Assembly: GCA_018242365.1 (NCBI GenBank)
Contig: JAFECB010000017.1
Span: 372,001 to 436,000 of the forward strand
Direction: 5' to 3'
From: Pseudomonadota bacterium
GTDB taxonomy: Bacteria > Pseudomonadota > Gammaproteobacteria > Xanthomonadales > Xanthomonadaceae
Length of the DNA: 64,000 bases
How positions within the stretch are numbered: the stretch's first letter is position 1; the number at the start of each line of letters is the position of its first letter. A program made the position numbers and the translations under genes. The notes under the pieces were generated by a model, which saw nothing but the letters and a program-made list of their open reading frames with translations, searched no databases and was not told the DNA's origin. This document shows, piece after piece, positions 38,007 through 48,369 of the stretch.

Positions 38007-39971
38007 TCAGGCCAGATAATCCTCGATCCGTACCGCATCGATCTGCTCCGGCTTGAGGTAGCGGTCGGCATATTCGCGATGCACGCCGGCGCGCAGGAAC
38101 AGCTCGAACAATTCCGGATCGATGTGTGCGTCCTTGCACATCTTCGCCATGATCGCGACGGCTTCCGACAGCGTCTTGCCGGATTTGTACGGACGATCCG
38201 CGGCAGTGAGCGCCTCGAAGATGTCGGCGATCGCCATCATCCGCGCTTCCACGCTCAGCTGGCTGCGGTCGAGCCGGCAGGGATAACCGGTACCGTCCAT
38301 CTTCTCGTGGTGGCCGCCAGCAATCTGCGGCACCTCGCGCAGGTGCCGCGGCAACGGCAGTTCACCCAGCATCTTGATCGTCTGCACGATGTGCTGGTTG
38401 ATCTTGTAACGATCCTCGTCGGTCAAGGTGCCGCGGCTGATGGTCAGGTTGTGCAGCTCGCCGCGGTCGTACAGCCACTCGGGCACGTCCATCTTGAAAC
38501 CCCAGCGGTTGTCCGCCGGCATGATCTCGGCACCCGTGCGGGCGATGCGGTGCTCCGGGCGATCCGCCAGCAGCGGCTCCTCGACCGGCAGCGGTGTTGG
38601 CGGTGTCTGCATCCGCGCCAGCTCATCGCGCGACAAGCCCAGCCGATCATCCAGCGTCCGCTGCCAGCGCCGCGCACCGATGCCGCGCAGGCGATCCTTC
38701 TGTTCGGGCGGCAGGAATTCGCCGCCGACGTTGCTGCGCGCGACGAACGCGAATTCCTCGTCCAGTGTCTGCAGCAAGGCATCACGTTGCTGCGCCAGCG
38801 ATGGCTCGCCGCCGCCTTCGGCCACGCCTTTCCAGTAATCGATCCAGACATCGCGCTTGAGCACTTCGAAACGGGTGCGCACCTCGTGGATGCGGTTGTG
38901 GACGGTCTCGAGCTTGGTCGCCTTGTCGACGATGTATTCGGGCGTGGTCACCTTGCCGCAATCGTGCAACCACGCCGCCAGGTGCAACTGCTCCCAGCGC
39001 TCGTCGCTCAACGAAAACTCCGCAAACGGGCCACTATCCTGCGCGCAGGCAGCACGCGCCAGCATGAAGGTGAGCTCGGGCACGCGCGCACAATGACCGC
39101 CGGTGTACGGGCTCTTGTCGTCGATGGCTCCGGCGATCATGCGGATGGTTGCTTCCAGCAGCGCCTTCTGTTCCTTCACCAACTCCTGCGTCTCCAGCGA
39201 GGTCGCCGCGCTCGCGGCCAGCGCCTCGATGAAGCGGATACTGGCTTCGTTGATCGCCTCGTCCTTGAACAGCAGCAACATGCCCAGCAATTGGTCGTGG
39301 CGATCGCGCAGCGGCAACGCCAGCATGGTCGGACGCGCGAGCGCCTCATCCAGGCCAAGCGCACGCAATTCCTCCACGGCCAGGTGCCCGCTCAAAGGTC
39401 GCGCCGCCTGGCAGGCGGCTTCCAACAGCTTGGGCAGGCGATCCGGCGACAGCGGCGGCAGCTCAGGCGCGGGCTTGGCCCGCCCGCCCTCGACATCCAG
39501 CGCAGTGACACGCAGCGCGCCGCTGGCATCGGCAAGGTAGAGCGCACCGCCACGCGCGCCGGCGATGTCGACCAGCTTGTCCAGCAGCCACGGCCGCAGC
39601 TTCTCGAAATCGGTCTCGGTCACCAATTGCTGGTTGATCCGCAGGAAGCGCCGCACCGCATCGCGCATCAAGTCGAAGGCCGCACCGAAGGTGTCGATCT
39701 CGCGCACCGAGGAACGCACCACCGGATGATCGGTGAAATCGAACCGACGCACCGCTTCGGCTTCCTGCGCAAGCCGCGCAAGCGGTGCCACGATGCGGCG
39801 GGAAATCAGCAAGGCGACCACCGTCGCAATCGCCACCAACAGGAAAAATTCACCTTCCCCGGGAATCGCATCGCCGAACCAGCGCAGCGTCTCGCCGGTG
39901 ACGATGACCAGCACCACCGCCAGCAGGGTGATGTGCAGGTACAAGGGAAAACTGATTTGCTTGCGCGCCAT
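38007..39971 (-). CDS. Membrane HD-GYP c-di-GMP phosphodiesterase with HAMP-like and GAF-like regions
   Basis: 654 residues: two helices with a short periplasmic loop (about 8-60), HAMP-like linker, GAF-like domain (about 115-270), then HD-GYP. HD motif LHDCGKVTTPEYI lies near 336 and HHEKMDGTGYP near 555. That spacing of about 220 residues far exceeds the usual 60-odd, so the catalytic domain carries an insertion of roughly 150 residues (about 365-495). All metal-ligand motifs seen are intact. ATG at 39971 is preferred over a GTG one codon upstream. Convergent with the FHA-GGDEF gene. Confidence 0.92.
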   Translation of the reverse strand: MARKQISFPLYLHITLLAVVLVIVTGETLRWFGDAIPGEGEFFLLVAIATVVALLISRRIVAPLARLAQEAEAVRRFDFTDHPVVRSSVREIDTFGAAFDLMRDAVRRFLRINQQLVTETDFEKLRPWLLDKLVDIAGARGGALYLADASGALRVTALDVEGGRAKPAPELPPLSPDRLPKLLEAACQAARPLSGHLAVEELRALGLDEALARPTMLALPLRDRHDQLLGMLLLFKDEAINEASIRFIEALAASAATSLETQELVKEQKALLEATIRMIAGAIDDKSPYTGGHCARVPELTFMLARAACAQDSGPFAEFSLSDERWEQLHLAAWLHDCGKVTTPEYIVDKATKLETVHNRIHEVRTRFEVLKRDVWIDYWKGVAEGGGEPSLAQQRDALLQTLDEEFAFVARSNVGGEFLPPEQKDRLRGIGARRWQRTLDDRLGLSRDELARMQTPPTPLPVEEPLLADRPEHRIARTGAEIMPADNRWGFKMDVPEWLYDRGELHNLTISRGTLTDEDRYKINQHIVQTIKMLGELPLPRHLREVPQIAGGHHEKMDGTGYPCRLDRSQLSVEARMMAIADIFEALTAADRPYKSGKTLSEAVAIMAKMCKDAHIDPELFELFLRAGVHREYADRYLKPEQIDAVRIEDYLA

Positions 39972-40127
39972 CACATGGCCCCCGAATCAAGCTCGACTGC
40001 GAGTGTAGCCCGAGGCTCAGGGAAGGTAGCCAACAGCACGCATGACGGGCCTATCCGGCAACCACCATGGGCACTGCAAAACTGCTTGTTTCCAGAAGCG
40101 CCGGAAATTGCCACGGACATGCGCACA

Positions 40128-40154
40128 AAGAAAAACCGCACCAGAGCGCGGTTT
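40128..40154 (-). terminator. Terminator after tRNA-Leu
   Basis: On the minus strand a 7-bp stem (40148-40154 with 40133-40139) is followed by a T run (40129-40133). It lies about 50 nt past the tRNA and would end the tpiA-secG-tRNA transcript. The rest of 39972-40201 shows nothing else recognisable. Confidence 0.7.
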
Positions 40155-40201
40155 CAGAGGTGTTGCAGGAATCAGCAGTGCCTTGCGATTCCGATGGTTT
40201 G

Positions 40202-40283
40202 TGCCCAAAGGGGGACTCGAACCCCCACGACCTAAGTCGCTACCACCTCAAGGTAGTGCGTCTACCAATTCCGCCATCTGGGC
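40202..40283 (-). tRNA. tRNA-Leu (anticodon GAG)
   Basis: Class II tRNA, 82 nt to the discriminator base, CCA not encoded. The acceptor GCCCAGA pairs with TTTGGGC. D-arm TGGCGGAATTGGTAGACGC and T-arm GGGGGTTCGAGTCCCCC are typical of tRNA-Leu. The anticodon stem CTACC/GGTAG encloses TTGAGGT, giving anticodon GAG (40247-40249), reading CUC/CUU. It lies downstream of secG on the same strand, as in many proteobacteria. Confidence 0.95.
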
Positions 40284-40336
40284 AATTCGTTGCGATGGTC
40301 GCCTCGATGGCGAGCATCTTAAAGCAATGCGTTTCT

Positions 40337-40813
40337 TCAGTGGCCCTGCGCGGGTGCCGGGGCTGCCGGCGTGGTTGCGGCGGGGGCCGAGGATGCCGGG
40401 GCAGTCGCCGCGGGCGTTGCAGTCGCCGGTGCCGTCGAAACGGTCGGCGCAGGTGCGGCAGGCTGGGCCGGTGCCGTGGGAATGCGCGGACCGGTGGCCG
40501 GTGCCGTCGGCGTCCCCGCCGGGGCCGGCTGGCCCATGATGCCGAGATCCGGGGCGCGTGCGGGGCCCGTGGCCTTGGCTTGCCGGCTGGCATACATCGC
40601 CATGCCGAGGCTGATCACGAAGAACGCGACCGCCAGCCACTTGGTGCTCTTGCTCAGGAAGTTGGTGGAGCCGCGGGCACCGAACACGGTGGCCGACGCG
40701 CCGCCGCCAAAGCCGGACCCGGCCTGCGCGCCATCCCCCTGCTGCAGCATCACCAGGGCGATGATCGCGATCGCGATCAGCACATAGAGCACATTGAGCA
40801 ATTGCATCAGCAT
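40337..40813 (-). CDS. secG: Preprotein translocase subunit SecG
   Basis: 158-residue SecG with two membrane helices (about 4-22 and 57-76). Between them lies the conserved QQGDGAQAGSGFGGGASATVFG, here split as LQQGDGAQAGSGFGGG and SATVFG. After the second helix there is a roughly 75-residue low-complexity Ala/Pro/Thr tail not needed for the core fold. ATG at 40813 has AAGGA at good spacing. It follows tpiA by 18 nt and precedes tRNA-Leu. Confidence 0.95.
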   Translation of the reverse strand: MLMQLLNVLYVLIAIAIIALVMLQQGDGAQAGSGFGGGASATVFGARGSTNFLSKSTKWLAVAFFVISLGMAMYASRQAKATGPARAPDLGIMGQPAPAGTPTAPATGPRIPTAPAQPAAPAPTVSTAPATATPAATAPASSAPAATTPAAPAPAQGH

Positions 40814-40831
40814 GGAACAGTCCTTATCCGA

Positions 40832-41575
40832 TCAGGCTGCCCGAGCGATGGCCAGGAAGTCCGCAGCCACCAACGAGGCGCCGCCGATCAACCCGCCGTC
40901 GATGTCGGCCTGCGCGAACAGGCTGGCCGCATTGCCGGGCTTGACGCTACCGCCATAAAGGATCGGTAGCGAGCCGGCGATTGTAGCATCGCGCGCAGCG
41001 ATCTGGCCACGAATGAAGGCATGCACGTCCTGAGCCTGCTCCGGGCTGGCGGTGCGACCGGTGCCGATCGCCCAGACCGGCTCGTAGGCCACGATGGCCT
41101 CGGCCATGGCGGCCACGCCGACCAGATCAAGCACCGGCTGCAGTTGCGCGGCAATCACCGCTTCGGTTTGCCCGGCTTCGCGATCATCCAGGGTTTCGCC
41201 GACGCACAGGATCGGCGACAGGCCAGCCGCGTGTGCGGCCTGGAATTTCCTCGCCACCCACTCACTGCTTTCGGAATGGTATTGGCGTCGTTCGGAATGG
41301 CCTGCCAACACGTAGCGCGCGCCAACATCGGCCAGCATCGCCGCCGACACCTCACCGGTGTAGGCACCCTGCGCGTGTTCGCTGACATCCTGCGCACCCA
41401 CGGCCAGCGCCGAACCTGCGCACTGCGTTGCGGTTTCGCCCAGAAAAGGGAACGGCGGCAGCACGATCAACTCCACCGTCGCAGGCGCATCCCGCTTGAT
41501 CTCATCCACCAGGGCGGCGGCAAAGGCACGACTTCCCTGCAGTTTCCAATTTCCCGCGACGATTCTGCGACGCAT
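40832..41575 (-). CDS. tpiA: Triosephosphate isomerase
   Basis: 247-residue glycolytic TIM barrel. Lys in AGNWKLQGS, catalytic His in YVLAGHSERRQY, catalytic Glu in VAYEPVWAIGTGR, and the phosphate loop YGGSVKPGNA are all present. First gene of tpiA-secG-tRNA-Leu; a -10-like TAAAAT lies 28 nt upstream in a shared divergent promoter region. Confidence 0.98.
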   Translation of the reverse strand: MRRRIVAGNWKLQGSRAFAAALVDEIKRDAPATVELIVLPPFPFLGETATQCAGSALAVGAQDVSEHAQGAYTGEVSAAMLADVGARYVLAGHSERRQYHSESSEWVARKFQAAHAAGLSPILCVGETLDDREAGQTEAVIAAQLQPVLDLVGVAAMAEAIVAYEPVWAIGTGRTASPEQAQDVHAFIRGQIAARDATIAGSLPILYGGSVKPGNAASLFAQADIDGGLIGGASLVAADFLAIARAA

Positions 41576-41602
41576 GCTGCCACCCAGGATTACGAAAAAT
41601 TC

Positions 41603-41638
41603 ATTTTAGCAATTGCGAGAGGTGCGCGACCTTATAGT
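41603..41638. promoter_or_regulatory. Back-to-back promoters for tpiA (-) and the oxygenase gene (+)
   Basis: Minus strand -10 TAAAAT (41603-41608) and plus strand -10 TATAGT (41633-41638), 24 bp between them. Plus-strand transcription would begin at about 41645, which is the first base of the oxygenase ATG, so that mRNA is predicted to be leaderless. Good -35 boxes are not evident for either. Confidence 0.5.
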
Positions 41639-41644
41639 CCAGAC

Positions 41645-42316
41645 ATGCAAACGAGGTTCCCGCCGCTGCCGACCCTGCCCTATCGCAAGCCCACCGAGGG
41701 ACGCGACTATTGGGTGTTCGACGACATCCTGCCCGACGCGGCCTCGCTGCGCCGGCGCTGTCTGGACAAGCAGGATTGGGCGCTCGGCTTCCCGCATACC
41801 CAGGAAACCTGGCCCGGCCGACGGGCGATCCCGGCGCTTGTGCAGGACGAATTGGACATCGTGGAGAAGCGCGTGCGCGAGGCCACCGGTGCCGGCAAGC
41901 TGTGGGTGCAAGCGACGCCCGATGGCAAGACGCTGAACCACAATTGCGTGCAGGTGGTCGGCGCAAGGGACTCGGGGGCCAAACCCCATACCGACTCGCG
42001 GGCGTTGTGTCGCTACGCCGCCGTGCTGTATCTCACGCCGGATGCCCCCAGGGACTGCGGCACCAGCTTCTATCGCCAGCGCATGCCGAACGGCCAGTTG
42101 GGCGGCAATACGGTCAGCGGCAAGCACAAGAACCTGGTGGAGGCGCTGGGTACGCGCTTCGTGCCTCCCGACGCCTTCGTCGAGGATGTGCGCGTGCCGA
42201 ATCGCTTCAACCGGCTTCTGATTTACAGCGCCGCCATGATTCACAGCGCCACCGCCTATTTCGGCAGCGCCCTCGCCGACGAGCGCATGACTGCGGTGTT
42301 TTTCTGGATGACCTGA
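41645..42316 (+). CDS. Prolyl-hydroxylase-like 2OG-Fe(II) oxygenase-fold protein (possibly DUF6445)
   Basis: 223-residue protein with a double-stranded beta-helix pattern. A putative iron motif HxD is in AKPHTDSRALCRY (near residue 115), a distal His in IYSAAMIHSATAYFG and an Arg in DERMTAVFFW that could bind 2-oxoglutarate. YLTPDAPRDCGTSFYR matches the turn in P4H-like families where a product loop sits. No partner gene indicates the substrate. Divergent from tpiA and convergent with an unrelated oxygenase. Family name is tentative; the iron-binding layout is visible. Confidence 0.7.
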   Translation: MQTRFPPLPTLPYRKPTEGRDYWVFDDILPDAASLRRRCLDKQDWALGFPHTQETWPGRRAIPALVQDELDIVEKRVREATGAGKLWVQATPDGKTLNHNCVQVVGARDSGAKPHTDSRALCRYAAVLYLTPDAPRDCGTSFYRQRMPNGQLGGNTVSGKHKNLVEALGTRFVPPDAFVEDVRVPNRFNRLLIYSAAMIHSATAYFGSALADERMTAVFFWMT

Positions 42317-42346
42317 GGCCGCGCGCAGCGGCGTGCCGCGACCGCG

Positions 42347-43300
42347 CTACTTGAGCTTGATTTCGTGCAGGCGCTCTTCCAGGTAACCCTGCGCGGTGAT
42401 CGGCTCGGGATAACGGCTGGGATTCTCCGCACTCACGCAGGACGGCAGCACGTCGATCAGGAAATCCGGATTGGGGTGCAGGAAGAATGGCGTCGAATAG
42501 CGCGGCTGGCGGGCCTTCTCACCGGGTGGATTGACGACGCGGTGGGTGGTGGACGGATACACGTGATTGGTCAGCCGCTGCAGCATGTCACCGATATTGA
42601 CCACGATGGTATCGGCATCGGCAGTGAACGGCACCCATTCGCCCTGGTGCGACAGCACTTCCAGACCTTCCGCGCTGGCACCCACCAGCAGTGTGATCAG
42701 GTTGATGTCCTCGTGCGCACCGGCGCGTACATTGGGAACGTCATCGGTGGTGATCGGCGGATAGTGAATCGGGCGCAGGATCGAATTGCCGTTGTCGGTC
42801 TTGTCGGCGAAATAATCTTCCGCCAGGCCGATGTGCAGCGCCAGCGCCGACAACACCTGCGAACCCAGCGCATCGAGTGATTGGTACAGGCCGTAACCGA
42901 CGCGCTTGAACTCCGGGATTTCCGCCGGCCACTGGTTCTCCGGCATGTCGTCGGCGTACTTCGAATCGCGCGGGATTTCCCGGCCGATGTGCCAGAACTC
43001 CTTGAGGTCGAAATACTTCGAACCCTTGGCGGTTTCCACCCCGAACGGGGTGTAGCCACGCGCACCGCCGCCGCCTTCGACGTGGTACTGCTGCTTGACC
43101 GTCTCCGGCAATGCGAAGAATGCCTTGAAGGTTGCATAGGCTTCGTCGATCTGCGCCTGCGGGATGCCGTGACCGCGGATCCCGGCAAAGCCCCACTCGC
43201 GATAGGCCGCACCCAACTCGTCGATGAAGGCCTGGCGCTCGCTCGGCGAGGCTGGATCGGTGAAGCGACGGATATCGAGGGTGGGGATCTTCGTGACCAT
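42347..43300 (-). CDS. Isopenicillin N synthase-like 2OG-Fe(II) oxygenase
   Basis: 317-residue member of the IPNS/DIOX superfamily. The N-terminal DIOX_N part (IPTLDIRRFTD through FFALPETVKQQY) precedes the catalytic core with HxD in RAGAHEDINLITLLVG, distal His in PSTTHRVVNP and the oxoglutarate Arg in PRYSTPFFLHP. Bacterial members are often left unassigned or annotated as flavonol/gibberellin-like oxidases; the substrate is unknown. ATG at 43300 has GAGG five bases upstream. It lies 13 nt after glmM on the same strand. Confidence 0.87.
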   Translation of the reverse strand: MVTKIPTLDIRRFTDPASPSERQAFIDELGAAYREWGFAGIRGHGIPQAQIDEAYATFKAFFALPETVKQQYHVEGGGGARGYTPFGVETAKGSKYFDLKEFWHIGREIPRDSKYADDMPENQWPAEIPEFKRVGYGLYQSLDALGSQVLSALALHIGLAEDYFADKTDNGNSILRPIHYPPITTDDVPNVRAGAHEDINLITLLVGASAEGLEVLSHQGEWVPFTADADTIVVNIGDMLQRLTNHVYPSTTHRVVNPPGEKARQPRYSTPFFLHPNPDFLIDVLPSCVSAENPSRYPEPITAQGYLEERLHEIKLK

Positions 43301-43313
43301 GGGAACCTCGGTT

Positions 43314-44671
43314 TCAACGTGCCGCGACACGCACGGCTTCGGACAATGTGGCGAGGGTGGAATCGACCAAGGCCACATCATCCGCCTCCACCGTCACCCG
43401 CACCACCGGCTCGGTGCCGGAGGGGCGCAGGAAGGCGCGGCCGCGCCCATCGACCGCACGCTGCGCTTGCAGCAACGCGGCCTGGACGGCACCGTCTTCG
43501 GCCGGTTTGCGGCCAGCCTCGAATCGCACATTGACGGTTTTCTGCGGCACCCGTGCGAGCCCGGCCAGCATCTCGCCCAGGCGGAGACCACGCCGCTGCA
43601 GCACTTCCAGCACCTGCAGCGCGCTGACGATGCCATCACCGGTGCTGGCGCGATCCAGGCAAAGGATGTGCCCGCTGGCTTCGCCACCCAGCACGCCGTC
43701 GTGCGCCAGCAACTGCTGATGCACGTAGCGATCACCGACCTTGGCGCGAACGAAGCCGATCCCTTGCGCCGCAAGCGCCTGCTCCAATCCGAAATTGGTC
43801 ATCAAGGTGCCGACCACCGGCCCGCGCAGGCGTCCGGATGCCTGCCAATCGCAGGCCAGCAGATAGATCAGGTCATCGCCGTCACGCACGCGGCCGTCGC
43901 CATCGACGAACAGCACGCGATCACCATCGCCGTCGAAGGCGATGCCGAGATCGGCCCCGGTTTCGCGCACGCGTGCAGCCAGTGTTTCAGGATGGGTGGA
44001 ACCCACGCCTTCGTTGATGTTGAGTCCGTTCGGGTCGACGCCCAGCGCCTCCACCCGCGCACCCAGCTCGCGCAGCACCAGCGGCGCCAATTGGTAGGTC
44101 GCGCCATTCGCGCAATCCACCACGATCCGCATGCCTTCCAGATTGAAGCCCTTGGGCACGGAATTCTTGCAGGCCTCGACATAGCGGCCGATGGTGTCGC
44201 GGTTGCGCACCGCCTTGCCGAGGCGCTCCGATGGCACGGTGCGGAAGGGCTCGTCGAGTGCCGCCTCGATCGCCAGCTCGGTGGCGTCATCGAGTTTCTC
44301 GCCCAGCGCCGAGAAGAACTTGATGCCGTTGTCGTGATGCGGGTTGTGCGAGGCGGAAATCACGATGCCGCCATCGGCGCGCATCGAATGGGTCAGGTGC
44401 GCCACCGCCGGGGTCGGCATCGGCCCCATCAGCTGCACGTCGACGCCAGCAGCGACCAGCCCCGCCTCAAGCGCGGCTTCGAACATGTAGTTGGAAATCC
44501 GCGTGTCCTTGCCGATCACCACCATGGGTTTTCGCCATTCCTGCTCCTTGCGCGCGGCCGCCACCAGCGCATGGCCGTAGGCATTGCCCAGACGCAACAC
44601 GAAATCGGCCGAGATCGGGCCTGTGCCCACCCGGCCGCGGATGCCATCGGTGCCGAAATACCTGCGCCCGC

Positions 44672-44675
<4 letters not shown>
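43314..44675 (-). CDS. glmM: Phosphoglucosamine mutase
   Basis: 453-residue enzyme converting glucosamine-6-P to glucosamine-1-P for cell-wall synthesis. Starts [17 protein letters not shown]; the phosphoserine loop is [18 protein letters not shown], the Mg loop [11 protein letters not shown] and the phosphate site [13 protein letters not shown]. Its ATG overlaps the accD stop (ATGA); the open frame continues upstream through accD in another register and is not coding there. Confidence 0.96.
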
Positions 44676-45559
<884 letters not shown>

Positions 45560-45601
45560 CGGGTTTCGACCTGTCTTGTTTGCGGCCCGGCGGGCGGAAG
45601 T

Positions 45602-46411
45602 CTAGCGCGCAGCGGCGTCCAGCGCTGCACGCAGGGGGCGCAGGAATTCCCCGGCCAGTTCAGCGGCGGTCATCGCATCCTGTGCATCGGCCAGTGCCGA
45701 CACCAGTGCCGACCCGACCACGACGCCATCCGCGTGTGCTGCCACGGCGGCGGCGCTATCGGCATCGCGGATCCCGAACCCGGCGAACACCGGCACGCGG
45801 GAACACTGGCGCAGATGGGCCAACTGCTCGCCAATCCGGGCGATATCCAACTGCGCCGCACCGGTGACACCGACATGGCTGACGTAATAGAGGTAGCCCT
45901 CGGCCTGCGCGCACAAGCGTTCCAGCCGTGGCTGCGGCGTGGTCGGGGCGACCAGCGAAATCAATGCCAATCCGCGTGCGGCGAACGCGGCGCTGTAGGC
46001 CCCGGCTTCTTCCGGAGGCAGGTCCACCAACAACACGCCATCCACACCCGCATCGCCGGCATCGGCGGCGAAGGCATCGACACCGTGGATCTCGACCGGG
46101 TTCAGGTAGCCCATCAACACGACCGGCGTCTTCGGGTCACCCGTCCGGAATCGGCGCACGCTGTCCAGCACATGCCGCAGCCCGGCCCCGCGCGCCAGCG
46201 CGCGTTCCGAGCTGCGCTGGATCACCGGACCGTCGGCCATCGGATCGGAAAACGGCACGCCCAACTCGATCACGTCCGCGCCGGCCTCCGCCAGCGCATG
46301 CATGATCGGTACCGTGGCATCGAGCGCAGGATCCCCCGCCGTGATGAACGGCACCAATGCCTTGCGGCTGGACGCGCGCAGCGCATCCAGCCGATGCCCG
46401 AGTCGGGTCAT
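45602..46411 (-). CDS. trpA: Tryptophan synthase alpha chain
   Basis: 269-residue TIM barrel that cleaves indole-glycerol-phosphate. Catalytic Glu in [20 protein letters not shown] and Asp in [13 protein letters not shown] are present, with the phosphate loop [12 protein letters not shown]. It starts directly at the stop of the preceding small gene (TAATG overlap). accD follows after 42 nt. Confidence 0.97.
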   Translation of the reverse strand: MTRLGHRLDALRASSRKALVPFITAGDPALDATVPIMHALAEAGADVIELGVPFSDPMADGPVIQRSSERALARGAGLRHVLDSVRRFRTGDPKTPVVLMGYLNPVEIHGVDAFAADAGDAGVDGVLLVDLPPEEAGAYSAAFAARGLALISLVAPTTPQPRLERLCAQAEGYLYYVSHVGVTGAAQLDIARIGEQLAHLRQCSRVPVFAGFGIRDADSAAAVAAHADGVVVGSALVSALADAQDAMTAAELAGEFLRPLRAALDAAAR

Positions 46412-46860
46412 TACGCCTGGTTGGCGGGTGGTGCGGCCTGGGCTGCGGCGACGTAGCCTTCAGCCGGGGTCTGCGTGGCAGCGTCCTTCATGCGACCAAC
46501 CATGACGCCGGCAGCCGCGTACTCAGCCGTCAACTCGGAGTCGCCGACGTCGATGCCGCGCTCTTCGCCGATCCCGTCCAGATGTTGATTGAGCATCTTG
46601 CGGAACACCGCAGTCGCCGAATCGAGGAAGCTCTGCCGCTCCTGCGCCGCATACATCGGCTTGACCGCCATCAGGAAGTGATGGGCATTGAAGCGCGCGG
46701 CTGCGAACTGGAGAGCGAGGCTCGGGCCATTCGGACCGACCTTCTGGGTCTGGGCATCAGCCACTGCAAGGTACTCGTTCACGGCATTGACGAACGCCGG
46801 ATCCAGCTGGCTGTCGGCCTGCTGCGAGGTGATGGGCTGCCCCTGATTGTCTTCGGCCAT
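46411..46860 (-). CDS. DUF3144-like small protein between trpB and trpA
   Basis: 149-residue soluble protein. The core FVNAVNEYLAVADAQTQKVG followed by SLALQFAAARFNAHHFL resembles DUF3144 (helical, ARFNA signature). Its C-terminal half is longer than the usual ~80-residue family member and ends in an Ala/Pro-rich tail. It sits inside the trp cluster and is stop-start coupled to trpA (TAATG), so expression tracks TrpA, but a role in tryptophan synthesis is not established. ATG at 46860 has AGGAG upstream. Confidence 0.72.
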   Translation of the reverse strand: MAEDNQGQPITSQQADSQLDPAFVNAVNEYLAVADAQTQKVGPNGPSLALQFAAARFNAHHFLMAVKPMYAAQERQSFLDSATAVFRKMLNQHLDGIGEERGIDVGDSELTAEYAAAGVMVGRMKDAATQTPAEGYVAAAQAAPPANQA

Positions 46861-46959
46861 GGCCGGCTCCTGCTGTGTTCTGTGGTGAATCGGGCATTGT
46901 CGCGCATTTCCTGCCTGCGTCCAAATCCGATGACGGGGCCCGATGACGGGGCCGGTCCG

Positions 46960-48189
46960 TTACAACACCAGACCCTCGCGCGCCGCGATCGTGTGCACGT
47001 CCTTGTCGCCACGCCCGGACAGGTTGCACAGCACCAGCGCGTCCTTCGGCAGCTCACGCGCCAACTTGATCGCCTGCGCCACCGCGTGGCTGGATTCCAG
47101 CGCCGGCAGGATGCCTTCGGTACGGGTCAGGCGGTGGAAGGCATCCATCGCCTCGGCATCGGTGACACCGACGTAGTCGGCACGGCCCGCGTCCTTCAGG
47201 AACGCGTGTTCCGGGCCGACGCCGGGATAGTCGAGGCCGGCCGAGATCGAATGGGTCTCGGTGATCTGGCCATCGTCATCGCAGATCACATAGGTCCGAT
47301 TGCCGTGTAGAACCCCGACCCGGCCCGCGGCAAGCGAGGCGGCGTGGCGGCCGGTCTCGATCCCCTCGCCGGCCGCCTCGGCGCCGACGATGCGCACCGA
47401 CGCATCGTTCAGGAAGGCGTGGAACAGCCCAATCGCATTGCTGCCGCCGCCGACGCAGGCGGTGATCGCATCCGGCAGGCAACCGTACTCGGCCAGCATC
47501 TGCGCCCGTGCCTCGCGGCCGACCACCGCGTTGAAGTCGCGCACCATGCGTGGATACGGATCCGGGCCAGCGACGGTGCCGATGATGTAGAAGGTGTCAC
47601 GCACATTCGTCACCCAATCGCGCATCGCCTCGTTGAGCGCGTCCTTCAAGGTGGCGCTGCCGCTGGTCACCGGCACCACGGTCGCCCCCAGCAGCTTCAT
47701 TCGGTAGACGTTGATCTTCTGCCGTTCGATGTCGGTGGCACCCATGTAGACCACACATTCCAGGCCCAGCCGGGTGGCCACGGTAGCGCTGGCGACGCCG
47801 TGCTGGCCGGCGCCGGTTTCGGCGATGATCCGGGTCTTGCCCATGCGACTGGCCAGCAGGGCCTGGCCGATGGTGTTGTTGATCTTGTGCGCGCCGGTGT
47901 GGTTCAGATCCTCGCGCTTGAGCAGGATTTGCGCGCCGCCGACCTCGCGCGACAGGCGCTGGGCGTGGTAGATCGGGCTGGGCCGACCGACATAGTGCTT
48001 GAGGTCGTTCTCGAACGCGGCGATAAAGGTGGGATCGACCCGCGCAGCGTCATAGGCTGCGGCCAGTTCCTGCAAGGGGCCAATCAGAGTTTCGGCGACG
48101 AAGCGGCCACCGTGTCGGCCAAAGTGGCCGCTGGCGTCGGGATAGGCGTGGTAGTCGATAGCCGCGGGATGGGCAAGTGAAGCGGTCAT
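46960..48189 (-). CDS. trpB: Tryptophan synthase beta chain
   Basis: 409-residue PLP enzyme condensing indole and serine. PLP Lys in [17 protein letters not shown], phosphate loop [15 protein letters not shown], and start-region [12 protein letters not shown]-type sequence ([16 protein letters not shown]). Long form typical of free-living bacteria. The small DUF gene lies 99 nt downstream; trpF is 180 nt upstream. Confidence 0.98.
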   Translation of the reverse strand: MTASLAHPAAIDYHAYPDASGHFGRHGGRFVAETLIGPLQELAAAYDAARVDPTFIAAFENDLKHYVGRPSPIYHAQRLSREVGGAQILLKREDLNHTGAHKINNTIGQALLASRMGKTRIIAETGAGQHGVASATVATRLGLECVVYMGATDIERQKINVYRMKLLGATVVPVTSGSATLKDALNEAMRDWVTNVRDTFYIIGTVAGPDPYPRMVRDFNAVVGREARAQMLAEYGCLPDAITACVGGGSNAIGLFHAFLNDASVRIVGAEAAGEGIETGRHAASLAAGRVGVLHGNRTYVICDDDGQITETHSISAGLDYPGVGPEHAFLKDAGRADYVGVTDAEAMDAFHRLTRTEGILPALESSHAVAQAIKLARELPKDALVLCNLSGRGDKDVHTIAAREGLVL

Positions 48190-48369
48190 GCGGAAGACTC
48201 CGGGAACATCGTGCTGTCGGACGGCAAGCGCGATACGCTTGCGGAAGCAAACCTCAGGCGAACGACCGGACGCTGCTTATCTGACCGACGCCGCAGGCAC
48301 GCGCCGCCAGCGGCGCAACGAGCGACCGAAGGGAGCGCGGGGGCGATTCGATGTCTTCACTAGCATAGC

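Noticed and set aside
37941-40235. Long plus-strand frame across the HD-GYP gene
   Set aside because: Antisense to a protein with intact catalytic motifs; also runs over the tRNA-Leu gene.
46930-46955. Tandem CGATGACGGGGC-like duplication upstream of the trpB stop region
   Set aside because: Only two units; too short to call an element.
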